DNA from: Planctomycetaceae bacterium
Lineage (GTDB): Bacteria; Planctomycetota; Planctomycetia; Pirellulales; Pirellulaceae
Length of the DNA stretch: 40,290 nucleotides
NCBI GenBank assembly: GCA_002724245.1
Contig: PBOG01000158.1
Span: forward strand, 1-40,290
Direction: 5' to 3'
Position numbers and translations under genes: made by a program. Below are positions 24,786 to 35,149 of this stretch, in pieces. The notes beneath the pieces were generated by a model that worked only from the letters and a program-made list of their open reading frames with translations, ran no database searches and was not told where the DNA came from. Positions within the stretch are counted from its first letter, which is position 1; each line of letters starts with the position of its first letter.

Positions 24786-25673
24786 CCTGGGTACCACAAG
24801 AACAAGCGCAAACGCGTCTGTCGCTGAAACTGACGCCAAGCCTGCATACGTTCGAAACAACACAACGTAGGGAAAGAGGGTCTCCTGGGTTCAACATCGG
24901 CTGGTGAACGAAAACAAGCCACTCTTAAGGCAATCAGCCCGCATTACTGTCAATAATTCAGAGGAACTAATGCAGATTGGGCGCTCACAGGACCAGCGAC
25001 ACGCCGCACGCAACCCCAATATCCCACAACCCTCCCCCACTTTACCCACTCAACCAAACTGGCTTTTCCGATCTGTGAACCAAAGTTCGCCACGAGCCCG
25101 CCAGTGCTCCTGCATCGCTAGCCTGTGTCTCCGTCCTGCAGCAACCCAATCTTATACCGCGTTGTAATTTGGCACACTCCGCTACACCTCTCGCCTGCAT
25201 CAAATATGGAACAACACTGCACGTGCGATGACTGGTTGGCAAAGAAGCCGCCCAGGCTCGCCATTCTGTACATCGCAAAGAAAACGGTGGACGGTCAAAC
25301 CGACAGTGTAAACACTTGCCAGATTAACACCGTTGCGCAAAAGCTTGCCGCCAATCATGCCAAACCGCACGGGCCACCTCGTCCTTGAACGGCGCGACGG
25401 GGGGCAAACACCAAAGAAGGTTTCTGGGTGCATCTCCGCGATACCATTTAGCGGCACCACCAGGATGACGGCGATAGGGCTGACCTGTCTGAAACCGTGC
25501 CGGTGCCAAGACGTGAGCGCCAGTCGATTAAAAATGACCTGCATCTCGGTCATTCCTACCCTGTGCCCGGACCCTTGCTTTCGCTAACCCAACTTGCCCG
25601 CCGTTTCCTACAGCGGATACGCCTGTCAACCGACTACACCACCACGGTACCTGGCCAAACCAACAACAGGCTG
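24786..25673. other. Long stretch without a recognisable gene
   Basis: Nearly 900 bases between the pentahaem cytochrome start and the DUF1501 stop. Short frames occur on both strands (the longest is about 117 codons, 25200-25553, minus), but none has a signal peptide, a known motif or a plausible start. It may hold the promoter of the cytochrome-porin pair and decayed sequence. Confidence 0.4.
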
Positions 25674-27152
25674 TTATGCGAGGACTTCCTGGACGACATG
25701 CGCTTCAGCCGGCCCAGTCAGACGCTGGTCCAGGCCCTGATAAAAATAGCTGAGCTCCTCGTGATCGAGGCCCATCAGATGGAGGATTGTGGCATGTAAA
25801 TCCCGAACATGCACCGGCTGATCGACGGCAGCGAAACCTAACTCATCGGTGGCCCCGATCGCTTGCCCGCCTTTCACACCGCCACCCGCCAGCCACATCG
25901 TAAACCCATGCCAGTCATGGTCACGCCCCGGCTTGCCAACTCCTTCGCTGGTGGGTGTGCGGCCAAACTCACCGCCCCAGACAAACAACGTTTCGTCCCA
26001 TAAGCCAAGATCTTTCATATCCTGCATCAATGCGGCCATGGGGCGATCCGTCTCTTCTGCATGCAATTTATGGTTGCTGATGCAGTCCGTGTGACCATCC
26101 CAGGTATCCTCGATATGGCCGCCCCCAGAATAGAGCTGAATATATCTGACTCCTCTTTCAAGTAGCCGTTTGGTGATCAGGCACTTGCGACCAAAATCTT
26201 CCGTACGTGGGTTATCCAAACCATAACGTTCGTGTGTCTTCTTACTTTCCCGTGACAAATCGACCACATTCCTGGCGGCAGCCTGCATCCGAAACGCAAG
26301 CTCGTACGATTCGATGCGGGCCTCCAGCTCGGACTCGTTCTGCCGCAACGCGAAATGTTCTTGATTCAAACTCTTGAGCAGATCAAGACTGCTCCGTTGT
26401 CCCTGCAGGCTGACGCCATCCGGGTTGCTGAGATTAAGCACGGGGGATTGACCTGAGCGAAAATGTGTACCCTGGTAGGCTGCCGGGAGATAACCACTAC
26501 TCCAGTTCGATGCGCTGCCGATCGGTCCGCCGCGCGGGTCAATCATGACCACAAAACCTGGAAGTTGCTGATTCTCGGTACCCAATCCATAGTTCACCCA
26601 GGAACCGAGACTCGGACTACCGATACCAACCTTGCCCGTATTCATCTGGATACACCCGGAAGCGTGGGCCGCGGTATCGGTGTGCATCGACCGGATCACG
26701 CACAAGTCATCCGCATGACGCGCGAGGTGTGGATAGAGACTGCTGATTGGCAGTCCACTTTCACCATGCTGCTGGAAGGGAAACGGACTCTTCATCAAGT
26801 AGCCAATTGGACGCCCATTGGAACCAACCTCAATACCACCGTCGTATTTGGTATCGTGATGTTTCTCGAGCATCGGTTTCGGGTCAAAGGTGTCTACCTG
26901 ACTGGGGCCGCCATTCATAAACAGAAACACACACCGCGTAGCGCCAGGTTCAAAATGTGGTTTGCGTGGCGCAAGTAAACCCTGCACTTTCTGCACATCC
27001 TCCGCGCGCAACTGTTCGAAGAAACCATCGCGACTCAACAGGTCCAGCAATGCCAACCCCGTAAACCCGGCGCCCGTTTCCCAGAGAAACTCGCGACGAC
27101 TGTGGCCGCACGCAGTAGGATGTTCTGCTACCCGCCGACGTGGCATGGACAT
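25674..27152 (-). CDS. DUF1501 (sulfatase-like fold) protein with Tat signal
   Basis: About 492 residues from MSMPRRRVAEH; 27194 is an open but less likely start because it would overlap the upstream gene. The Tat signal SRREFLWETGAGFTGLALL lies near residues 18-36. The body has DUF1501 hallmarks: FLFMNGGPSQVDTFDPKP, a HxSGCIQMNTGK-like region, GGGHIEDTWDGH, and FVWGGEFGRTP followed by GRDHDWHGF. DUF1501 proteins share the alkaline phosphatase/sulfatase fold, and their activity is unproven. It starts 20 bases after the DUF1549/1553 stop; the two families are typically encoded side by side in planctomycetes. Export across the inner membrane is well supported; the function is not known. Confidence 0.9.
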   Translation of the reverse strand: MSMPRRRVAEHPTACGHSRREFLWETGAGFTGLALLDLLSRDGFFEQLRAEDVQKVQGLLAPRKPHFEPGATRCVFLFMNGGPSQVDTFDPKPMLEKHHDTKYDGGIEVGSNGRPIGYLMKSPFPFQQHGESGLPISSLYPHLARHADDLCVIRSMHTDTAAHASGCIQMNTGKVGIGSPSLGSWVNYGLGTENQQLPGFVVMIDPRGGPIGSASNWSSGYLPAAYQGTHFRSGQSPVLNLSNPDGVSLQGQRSSLDLLKSLNQEHFALRQNESELEARIESYELAFRMQAAARNVVDLSRESKKTHERYGLDNPRTEDFGRKCLITKRLLERGVRYIQLYSGGGHIEDTWDGHTDCISNHKLHAEETDRPMAALMQDMKDLGLWDETLFVWGGEFGRTPTSEGVGKPGRDHDWHGFTMWLAGGGVKGGQAIGATDELGFAAVDQPVHVRDLHATILHLMGLDHEELSYFYQGLDQRLTGPAEAHVVQEVLA

Positions 27153-27171
27153 GACTGCTCTCCCCACATAC

Positions 27172-29442
27172 TCAGTCCGTGTAAACCAATTCATTAAGAT
27201 TCAAGATGACTCGGCACATCTGCGTTAGTGCGTAGTGACGCGCATCGGCTTCGCTGAGCCCTTCTGTTTCCCCCAACCGACGCGCCGTCTCGCTCTCGAT
27301 AAATTGACGCATCAGGTTTTGTTCGCGAACCGTGGATTCCCGACACAACGCCAGACGATAGGCAAGGCGAATCTGGCCCGTCGCGTCGGTACCAGCTTGT
27401 GCAACCAGTCTGTTCGCAAAATAGCCGGCTTGACGATTTACGAAATCACCGTTCAGCATGGTCAGGGCCTGGGGAGCCACACTCGTGATCAATCTCTCAG
27501 GAGCTGGCCGCGTCGTATCGCAAAGATCCATGACTTCCAGAAAAGGCACGATCATTGACCGTTTGACATAAGCGTAAATCGTTCTCCGATTCGCCTGAGC
27601 TTCATTGAACTTTGGCCAAATCTTCAGTTTGTCGGCATGGCCTTCAAGGATTTCTCCAGGAATAAACGGGTACATACTGGGGCCGTACATCGACCGATCC
27701 AGCTTTCCACTAATCGCCAGCATTGTGTCGCGAATCGCCTCGACTTCCAAGCGTCGGTAAGACCTGCGCCAAAGCAGATTATTTTCGGGGTCGGCAGCCG
27801 CATACTCGTCATTCCACCCTGTTCCCATACGGTAAACATTTGAAGCCAGAATCAGGCGGTGGAGTTTCTTGAGAGACCAGCCACCTTCATGAGTAAACCA
27901 ATGGGCCAACCAGTCCAGTAAATGGGGATGTGTGGGAGGTGTTCCCATCACACCAAAATCACTGGGAGTCCGAACAATACCGCGACCAAAGTGGTGTTGC
28001 CAAACTCGATTTACGATCACTCGGGCCGTGAGGGGGTTGTCCACATCAGTAATCCATTGGGCAAGCGAAAGGCGGCGTTGTGAAGTTGTTGACGATGGCT
28101 CCAGAAAACGAATCGATTCGCGAGTCAGCACCTGCGGCACGCCAGGCTGTACTTCCGGCCCGGGACTGTTGGCTTTGCCACGCAACAAGAGGTGTGTTGG
28201 AGGCGCCTGTGGAGACGACTCGACAAAAAAATAACCTCGCGGCAAATCAGGCGTTTCGCGTTGCAACTTCGCAATCGCACTGAGAGCGGCCTCACAAGCT
28301 TCTCGTTGATTCTGATCAAGCCAGGGAGTCAGTGCTGCCACAATCTTCGACTGGTGGCTACGCACCTGCCGTCGCTGGTCGGTAGTACACTTGTCCCATT
28401 CGACCCGCAAGGCATCTATCACATTCTTGGGCAGTGTCGTCTTCACCTCTTCCGCCGCAACTTTCTCCAGAAAGCTATTTGCTGCACCGCGGCAAAGCGT
28501 GTGGATATGACCGTCCTGCCGGAGAATTGCTGCATCCCGTTGCTCCACCTTGGCGATCTGGAGACGAGATCCCGCGGGAGAATCGAGATCGCTGCGTCCT
28601 GACTGCGGACGCTGTAGTGGGTTGAAGATCGCAACCACCTGGTAGTATTCGCGCTGGGTGTAATCCTCAAACTTGTGGTCGTGGCATCTAGCGCACGCCA
28701 ACGTAATTCCAAGAAAAGTCTGCGAAGTGACATTCAACATGTCGTCGAGCTGGTCAAATCGATCCTCCGCGAAGTCTGCCGGCTCATCGTCCCACGGCCC
28801 TAACCGATAAAACCCGGTTGCAATGAGTGTCTCACTGGTCGCTTCCTCGATCTCATCCCCCGCAAGTTGCTCCCGTACAAACTGATCGTACGGTTTGTCT
28901 GCATTGAAGCTACGAATAACATAGTCACGATAACGCCAAACGTGTGGCTTGAGCGCATCCCTCTCGTAACCGTTCGTCTCCGCAAATCGCACCAGATCGA
29001 GCCAGTGCCTGCCCCAGCGTTCTCCATAGCCATCACGGGCCAACAACTGGTCGACCAACTTGTCAAAACCGCGTGCTGAGACGTCTTCGCTGACTGCCTT
29101 TTGTTCTTGGATCGTGGGAGGCAGGCCTACCAGGTCGAGATAGAGCCGCCGCATTAGCGCCGCAGGACTTGCAGCTGCTGCCGGGGTCCAGCCCCGCTCC
29201 TCGAGTCGGGCAAGCACAAATGCGTCAATGGGATTGCGTACCCACTGCGTTGCACGAACTGCTGGCACCTCGGGGCGGCTCACTGGGCGATACGACCAGT
29301 GTTGACTGTCTGCGGCGCCGTCCGGTACCGATTCCTCCACGGCTGGCTCAATCGCCGAAACCTCGGCAGCTCCCACCACAAAGGCGCCCATCACCATACC
29401 GACAAACACATGGGATAACAGCTTCACGGTGCTCACCAGCAT
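27172..29442 (-). CDS. DUF1549/DUF1553 protein, exported
   Basis: About 756 residues from MLVSTVKLLSHVF, chosen because it begins a signal peptide (AAEVSA); the frame stays open to 29661. Residues ~45-260 are DUF1549 (PIDAFVLARLEERGW, LYLDLVGLPPT, WGRHWLDLVRFAETNGYERD). The domain ends with a CxxCH motif at residue 250 (CARCHDHKFEDYTQREYY), a possible haem c site. Residues ~465-720 are DUF1553 (LAQWITDVDNPLTARVIVNRVWQHHFGRGIV, YRRLEVEAIRDTMLAISG). The N-terminal PSCyt1 haem domain found in many relatives is absent. These proteins are abundant in planctomycetes, and a role in polysaccharide breakdown has been proposed but not shown. The DUF1501 gene follows directly, so the pair probably works together. 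Confidence 0.9.
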   Translation of the reverse strand: MLVSTVKLLSHVFVGMVMGAFVVGAAEVSAIEPAVEESVPDGAADSQHWSYRPVSRPEVPAVRATQWVRNPIDAFVLARLEERGWTPAAAASPAALMRRLYLDLVGLPPTIQEQKAVSEDVSARGFDKLVDQLLARDGYGERWGRHWLDLVRFAETNGYERDALKPHVWRYRDYVIRSFNADKPYDQFVREQLAGDEIEEATSETLIATGFYRLGPWDDEPADFAEDRFDQLDDMLNVTSQTFLGITLACARCHDHKFEDYTQREYYQVVAIFNPLQRPQSGRSDLDSPAGSRLQIAKVEQRDAAILRQDGHIHTLCRGAANSFLEKVAAEEVKTTLPKNVIDALRVEWDKCTTDQRRQVRSHQSKIVAALTPWLDQNQREACEAALSAIAKLQRETPDLPRGYFFVESSPQAPPTHLLLRGKANSPGPEVQPGVPQVLTRESIRFLEPSSTTSQRRLSLAQWITDVDNPLTARVIVNRVWQHHFGRGIVRTPSDFGVMGTPPTHPHLLDWLAHWFTHEGGWSLKKLHRLILASNVYRMGTGWNDEYAAADPENNLLWRRSYRRLEVEAIRDTMLAISGKLDRSMYGPSMYPFIPGEILEGHADKLKIWPKFNEAQANRRTIYAYVKRSMIVPFLEVMDLCDTTRPAPERLITSVAPQALTMLNGDFVNRQAGYFANRLVAQAGTDATGQIRLAYRLALCRESTVREQNLMRQFIESETARRLGETEGLSEADARHYALTQMCRVILNLNELVYTD

Positions 29443-29857
29443 TTCTTCCAGGGTCACGGCACGTGTCAAATTACATCTGCAAGCATGATACCTGTGAAAG
29501 TCAAACGTAACAAACATCCTGGTGGCCACGCGCCGCCAGGGCGCTAACTTATGTCGTACAGCGTGGTTTCTCGGGAACGCCCTCTGGCGATGCTCGCCGC
29601 GCACCTTCAGCAGCGCAACGGGGATCCCAAACAGCACGATTTTTGAACCGGTCAAGAGCACCGGACCAAGGTGCCGTCGGCATCCTCAAAAACATCGGTT
29701 GGTATTGCTGGCATATCTGCGGGGCTGGCAAATCTGTGCGGTAAGGAAACTACTCAACCCCATCGCGCGCTGACCTTCCGGAAAACAGACACCTTCTATT
29801 TCCACAGCTAGCGCGGCATCGATCAAGAAATCTTTACCCTTGCGACCGGTACATTGC
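29443..29857. other. Intergenic spacer without a recognisable gene
   Basis: About 415 bases between the PVC haem protein stop and the DUF1549/1553 start, both on the minus strand. Only short frames without family resemblance and a few 5-6 bp stems are seen. A promoter for the DUF1549/DUF1501 pair may be here. Confidence 0.4.
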
Positions 29858-32800
29858 CTATGGAGACCCACTGGATTCCTCCAGCGGTACCCGGTTGTCC
29901 AGGAACCGCCATTCTTTCAGGAATGCGATCAAATCGGCCATCTGCGTAAGAGAGATATTTTTTTCGAATCCCTCCGGCATGAGCGAAGTCTGGTTGGAAC
30001 GAATCAACTCGATGTCGCGCCGTAATACCGTCTGGCGTTTCCCTTTGGACTGCTGAAGTGTGACGCTGATACCGGTCTCTTGTGCCACGATACCCGTCAA
30101 CACGTTTCCGGCAGTGGTCACAATTGTGTAACTCATATAGTTCGCATCAATGGCGCGATTGGGGTTCAAGATGGATTCCAGAATAACAGACGCGTTATTT
30201 CGCACGTTCGGTTTTTGTGTGAAGTCACCAATATAGGGTCCAACCGCTACTCCCAAGTCGCCAATTCGATGACATTCAGAACAGTTCTTGCTGAAGATCT
30301 TACGACCGCGCTGCACATCTCCTCGAGTTGTTAGTGCGCCCTGATATTCAGCAAGTATCTTTTGACGATTCGCTGGAACCATGTCCCCAAGCACGCGTTT
30401 TGCCAGATCACTTACGTCTGGATCGGGATCCCGCACCAGCTGCTGGACCGCAGCAGGGCTCAATTCAGTAATTGCTATGTTCTTGGCCTCTAATTCTCCA
30501 AGCAATATTCGAACGCGGCCTCGGTTCGACAACATGGCATCAACTACCGCCCGCCGCACCACCGGAGTTTGAGACGCAAAATCGGCCAACAAAACACGAC
30601 TGATTCTGGGATCGTCATAGCTACTGGCAACGTCCATGGCGAGGAGTCGTAATTCCTGGGACACGGTTGACTGCACAATCTCGAGCAAAGTTTCTCCGGC
30701 ACGTGAAAACCCTGCGTACCGCAACACCTCGATACAATGACGTCGCAGTGGCATCGCAGTGTGACTGTCCCGCGCCAGAAATGCGATCTGCTCCAATAAC
30801 TCAGCCAAACGTCGTCCCGTCGATCCGGCGTTATCTATCAGCGCCGCAATCAGCGCCGCAAACGAACGACTTCTCCAGGCCATACCCCGTCCGAGGTTTT
30901 TCAATACGATTAACTGCCGTGCAGACAACTGTGGTGAGGAAGAGGCTTTCAACACAGCGTCTAACACCCGCTCAATCTCGGAGTTCTTGTGACGGGCACC
31001 GACCAAATGTGCCAGACCTCTAATGAAATCCCGGCCTGACTGTCTGGCCACCTGGTTGTCGCGGGGCTGCAGTAGTTTCAACAACATCGGTTCAGCGTAT
31101 TCTCCGGTAGCGCTCAAGACAGCCAGCTGCGTCCAAGCATCAGCCTGTTCGTGCAAGGCAATACGTTCCAGAGCTGTAATCTTCTGCGCGGTATTCTCTG
31201 ACTTGCCCAAAGACAACGCGACCTGGAACCGCACGCGTGCATCTGCATCACTCGCAAGATCAACGACGTGCCGGAGCACGACGGACGAGTCTTCCAGCCA
31301 CCGTTCCGCCAAACGCACCCCTTGTTCGCGAACGCGCGGATGACGATCAGCCATCGCCACCAGAACGTCCTCAAGCGTGAGCCGCTTGATACCATCCAGC
31401 GACCACATTGCATGGCACCGCGCCGTCGCAGTGTCACCACCGCGCAACATCGCTCGCAAAACGCCCTCTACCGTGCCGTCCTGACGCTCGTACAGTAAGC
31501 GTGCCGCCGTCTCGCGCCACCAGGCATTGGAGGCTGTGAGCATTTGAACGAGTTCAGTGGTAGAACGGGACTTCAAACCACCAGGACCAAATCGTTTTCG
31601 CGTCGCGGCTTCAGCGTCAGCCGCAGCGTTTTCTTGGACAACTCGATAAATCCGCCCCCGGTCGTTGCCCGCCTGCAGCGGCAACTTTTGACTCACTTCT
31701 TCAGGGATCCAGTGTGGATGCTCGACCACGGCACGATACATATCAACCACATAAAGAGCACCGTCAGGACCAATCGTGAGATTAACCGGTCGAAACCAAT
31801 CATCCGGGCTCGCCAGGAATTCCACCTTGGGACGGGCTCGACGAGACCGAAATATCACACCATCTGGTTCCAGAATTCGACGGTGGACCAGGTTGCCTGG
31901 GGGCTCGCACACAAAAATGTTATTGAGATATTCAGCGGGCAACGCACTACCACGATACACCGTAACGCCACAAGCGGCTGTGATTTGTCCCGCGTGATCA
32001 GAGTACGCGGTCCAGTTCCTGGAGAGCGAGAAGACCTCGGCTGCTGCGCCCGCTGGAGTCACGTCGTAAGTCAATGCTGGCACTTGCAGCAGTGGCTCGC
32101 GGTCGAGATAGCGACGCTGCAACACAATCTGTTTGGTTGCATTGCGGTTAGTGCAGACAAAACGGTTCCCGAAATTGTCGTAGGTCAAGCCAAACTGCCC
32201 GCTACCAGTTACTGCGCCATAGTCGCCAGTCAACGGATCGAAACGAAAATCACGACCGGAAATAGAAACCGGCCGAGCCGGCGTGCCATCCGCTGCGGGA
32301 CGACCAACAATCGTCCCGTCTCGCAATCCATTGGCGATGTAGATTCGATGATCCGGGCCAAGTGTCGGATGATTGGCACGTAACTGTTCATTTTTCTGTG
32401 CGAATCCAGAGAACCAGGTCTCCCGGGTGTCTGCCTTGCCATCTCCGGTTGTGTCACGGAAATACACGACCTTCCCGGCTAAGGTGACAAATGCCCCACC
32501 TTTCCAGAGTTGCAATCCGGTCGCAAACAGTAACTGGTCGACAAAAGTGCGGCCCGTCTCAAAATGCCCGTCGTGATCTCGATCTTCAAGGATGCGGACT
32601 CGTGACTTCGGTAGCTCATTCGGTCCGGGACCGCGAGGGTAATCACTCATCTCTACGGTCCAGAGGCGACCCTCTTCGTCAAACGCGATTGCTACCGGAT
32701 CGATCACCTGTGGTTCCGCGGCTACCAACTCCACGCGTAGCCCCGGCGCGACTTTGAGGTAACGGAGCGATTCCTCCGGTGAAAGTGGACTCTGAATCGT

Positions 32801-32893
32801 TGCGTTTGCTGTTTTGTCTTCCCCGAACACCATTGGCCCGCAGTATGTCACCGCCAAAACAATGATGGGACACATCAAGTACAGTCGTGTCAT
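29858..32893 (-). CDS. PVC-type CxxCH haem protein with dehydrogenase-like propeller and HEAT-like repeats
   Basis: About 1011 residues from MTRLYLMCPIIVL (signal peptide; the frame extends to 33013 without one). Residues ~40-430 form a beta-propeller like the PVC membrane-bound dehydrogenase domain (PEESLRYLKVAPGLRVELVAAEP, AFDEEGRLWTVEMSDYP, TIGPDGALYVVDMYRAVVEHP). Residues ~450-830 are helical, HEAT-like repeats (for example HPRVREQGVRLAERWL, DADARVRFQVALSLGKSENT). A single haem c domain begins with CSECH at residue 871 (base 30283) and ends with the usual late Met region. These giant proteins are typical of Planctomycetota and are thought to oxidise sugars outside the cytoplasm, handing electrons to their own haem; this is inference from fold. 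Neighbours (LamG/glycosidase-like, DUF1501/1549) fit carbohydrate use. Confidence 0.88.
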   Translation of the reverse strand: MTRLYLMCPIIVLAVTYCGPMVFGEDKTANATIQSPLSPEESLRYLKVAPGLRVELVAAEPQVIDPVAIAFDEEGRLWTVEMSDYPRGPGPNELPKSRVRILEDRDHDGHFETGRTFVDQLLFATGLQLWKGGAFVTLAGKVVYFRDTTGDGKADTRETWFSGFAQKNEQLRANHPTLGPDHRIYIANGLRDGTIVGRPAADGTPARPVSISGRDFRFDPLTGDYGAVTGSGQFGLTYDNFGNRFVCTNRNATKQIVLQRRYLDREPLLQVPALTYDVTPAGAAAEVFSLSRNWTAYSDHAGQITAACGVTVYRGSALPAEYLNNIFVCEPPGNLVHRRILEPDGVIFRSRRARPKVEFLASPDDWFRPVNLTIGPDGALYVVDMYRAVVEHPHWIPEEVSQKLPLQAGNDRGRIYRVVQENAAADAEAATRKRFGPGGLKSRSTTELVQMLTASNAWWRETAARLLYERQDGTVEGVLRAMLRGGDTATARCHAMWSLDGIKRLTLEDVLVAMADRHPRVREQGVRLAERWLEDSSVVLRHVVDLASDADARVRFQVALSLGKSENTAQKITALERIALHEQADAWTQLAVLSATGEYAEPMLLKLLQPRDNQVARQSGRDFIRGLAHLVGARHKNSEIERVLDAVLKASSSPQLSARQLIVLKNLGRGMAWRSRSFAALIAALIDNAGSTGRRLAELLEQIAFLARDSHTAMPLRRHCIEVLRYAGFSRAGETLLEIVQSTVSQELRLLAMDVASSYDDPRISRVLLADFASQTPVVRRAVVDAMLSNRGRVRILLGELEAKNIAITELSPAAVQQLVRDPDPDVSDLAKRVLGDMVPANRQKILAEYQGALTTRGDVQRGRKIFSKNCSECHRIGDLGVAVGPYIGDFTQKPNVRNNASVILESILNPNRAIDANYMSYTIVTTAGNVLTGIVAQETGISVTLQQSKGKRQTVLRRDIELIRSNQTSLMPEGFEKNISLTQMADLIAFLKEWRFLDNRVPLEESSGSP

Positions 32894-33056
32894 GATTGCT
32901 CCTGGAACTGGACCCATCCGATGCTGGTGTCCACACTCTGCTTGCGTGTTTCCCAACAACATAACTTTGCAGAAAGTAAGGCTCACGTGGTCCAGCAGAG
33001 TTTTCCCTGCCACCCACTTTGCTCACTCACACCAACAACACTTTCAGTGATGTGCT

Positions 33057-35057
33057 CTACCTGGTCGCGGTAATCTCGATCTGATCGATGACTCCATGAA
33101 ACCCGTTGGACACGCGACTCTCTCGCCATCTCCCACCAACCGTATTGCGTATTTCCCAATCTGGCTGCGTACCCTGGTTAAAGGCAATAGGCTGGCCATC
33201 ACTCGCATCGGTAATCCAGGCTTCATGTTGACCGTCCAGAATGAGCCCAATCTGCATTACTTCCGGGTCCTGACTGGGACGCCGGACGAGCGCCACGTGA
33301 TGAAATTTGCCGTCGGCTACCAGCTGTGGCAACTGCAGACGCTGTCTTTCGCTGCTGCCTCCCATCACGTTGCACCATTCAGCAGCAACACGCCCAGAAG
33401 AACTGACGGACATACCCGCGACGTTGGGTAATTGGCCATCACGGTAACAGTGTGCCCGCGACCAACTCGAAAGACGCAGGATCGTACCTGATTGCGAAAC
33501 GCCGTGCGCAGCACCACGTTCCGATACGTCACGCGCAAGCTTGAACCATGCGTCCAAGGTGAACGTCGTCCAAGGGCCCAGGTCCGCTGACCGGTCGGAA
33601 AATTGCAGTGCCTCCTGTCCAGTAAATCGCACCGCTTTCTGGTTTCCCGGGACGAACGCTGGTACGTCTCTTGTATAAGACGGCCATTGATTGGACACGG
33701 ACGTGAGCCAGTCCCACGACTGACCGCCGTACGACTCTTCACGTACCTTATCCCAGGCCAGTTCATAGGTCATTTTGTAGCGAGTCCCGTCAAACAACCT
33801 GCCCCTCCCATCCTGTCTAGCGGGTTGCCTGTCTGATTCAAAATCGAAACGCACGACCGCACGGTCGGTTGGCAATTCTCCTACCTCGTACAGGTGTACA
33901 GCCATGGGAGCGAAATCATCGACAATCTGGCCTTCAACAATCTGCGCCTCTCGCCCTTCAGAAAGAACACGTGCGACACCGCCAGCTACACGGGGATGCA
34001 GTGGAATTTTCACCTGATCAAACCGAGTCAAACTGCCGCTGTTAACAGCGATAATGTAACTTTTCTTCTGTCCAGGAAGATATTTCTGCATCACGTGGAC
34101 ACCCACATCATAAGGTCGCCCCCAACCAGGATGAGGTTCGGTAACGAGTGGTGTTACGACCTGTGTACCGTTTTCCTCGGGCAAACTGAGTACAGGCTGG
34201 AGCCGCGCGATCTCCAAACACACCTGACGAATGCTTTCTGCCAGGTCGGGTGCCGATTCGTGAATGAAATCTCGTCCTCTTCCATTCTGGTATCGAAACC
34301 ACTGGACACCACGTGCGCCCTCAACAATGGCCAGGAACGCCGTCGCCCGGTTTTCCCGAGGTGTGGGATAGATAAACCTTCGACCTGGTTGCATGCCCGT
34401 TGCGTCGCTGGAATCGAATCCTTGTAACAAACACCACACCGGTCTCTCGGGACGATTGGATTTCGCTACCGCCACCATCATCTGACGCACATAGTCCTGA
34501 ACCCAGGCAACCGGCTTGCGCCTCAGGATATTGGCTGAAGCACCGACGTAGGGATCAACAACCCAAATATCAATTTCATTGACAGCTCCAATAAACTCAG
34601 TCCAGTGGCGCGGCGAAGGCTCAGCGGGTGCCAACACGGTTAGCGCCAGACACCCCGGGTGCTTCTTTTTGTAGTTGCGCGCCGTAACATTGAGATCGAT
34701 CGCGCCTTGTTTGCGGGCGGCATCAGTGCGGAGATTCATCAACGGCTCATCGTCTACATTGCGAGCGAACTCCTTCATTACATTAACATCAGGCTGCCCC
34801 GTAACATCGCCGTAGTCCCGCAAATAAAAGAAAGGGTTCACACCGCTACGATTAACGATACGACACCCCGTGAGGTAAGAATAAAACTGCCCCACATAGA
34901 CTTCCTGGGCAGCCCACCAGCCCGCTGCAAACACAGGCTTCCCATCAAATACCAGGTTCCCTTGTTTGTCGATCCGGACCTCCGAGAACACCTGGCACTG
35001 CGCTGAACGAATCGACAGGGCAAGCAGGATAAGTACCAGTAGAGATCTGGAAGTCAT
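33057..35057 (-). CDS. Secreted glycosidase-like protein with C-terminal LamG domain
   Basis: About 666 residues from MTSRSLLVLILLAL, a clear signal peptide (cleavage near SAQCQ); the frame is open to 35102. The N-terminal ~370 residues look like a TIM-barrel of the glycoside-hydrolase superfamily: FDGKPVFAAGWW, then NPFFYLRDYGD, WVVDPYVG, PVWCLLQGFD and GARGVQWFRYQNGRG near strand ends. I cannot assign a GH family or name catalytic acids. A beta-sandwich linker follows, then from ~455 a LamG/concanavalin-like domain (AVRFTGQEALQFSDRS, TFTLDAWFKL, FHHVALVRR, GVIDQIEITATR). The LamG part probably binds sugar. It lies 90 bases after the ThDP enzyme stop and upstream of the PVC haem gene, suggesting one polysaccharide-linked unit. 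Confidence 0.75.
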   Translation of the reverse strand: MTSRSLLVLILLALSIRSAQCQVFSEVRIDKQGNLVFDGKPVFAAGWWAAQEVYVGQFYSYLTGCRIVNRSGVNPFFYLRDYGDVTGQPDVNVMKEFARNVDDEPLMNLRTDAARKQGAIDLNVTARNYKKKHPGCLALTVLAPAEPSPRHWTEFIGAVNEIDIWVVDPYVGASANILRRKPVAWVQDYVRQMMVAVAKSNRPERPVWCLLQGFDSSDATGMQPGRRFIYPTPRENRATAFLAIVEGARGVQWFRYQNGRGRDFIHESAPDLAESIRQVCLEIARLQPVLSLPEENGTQVVTPLVTEPHPGWGRPYDVGVHVMQKYLPGQKKSYIIAVNSGSLTRFDQVKIPLHPRVAGGVARVLSEGREAQIVEGQIVDDFAPMAVHLYEVGELPTDRAVVRFDFESDRQPARQDGRGRLFDGTRYKMTYELAWDKVREESYGGQSWDWLTSVSNQWPSYTRDVPAFVPGNQKAVRFTGQEALQFSDRSADLGPWTTFTLDAWFKLARDVSERGAAHGVSQSGTILRLSSWSRAHCYRDGQLPNVAGMSVSSSGRVAAEWCNVMGGSSERQRLQLPQLVADGKFHHVALVRRPSQDPEVMQIGLILDGQHEAWITDASDGQPIAFNQGTQPDWEIRNTVGGRWRESRVSNGFHGVIDQIEITATR

Positions 35058-35149
35058 TTGCATCATCAAGATTATAACCGCCTTTACAGGGGAGCCCGCC
35101 AAACGCGTGAGCTTGCTGGTAATCCCACCGGCAAGCTTTCCTGGTCAAA

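Noticed and set aside
25200-25553. A 117-codon minus-strand frame in the long gap
   Set aside because: No motif, signal or family resemblance, and competing frames of similar length exist on both strands.
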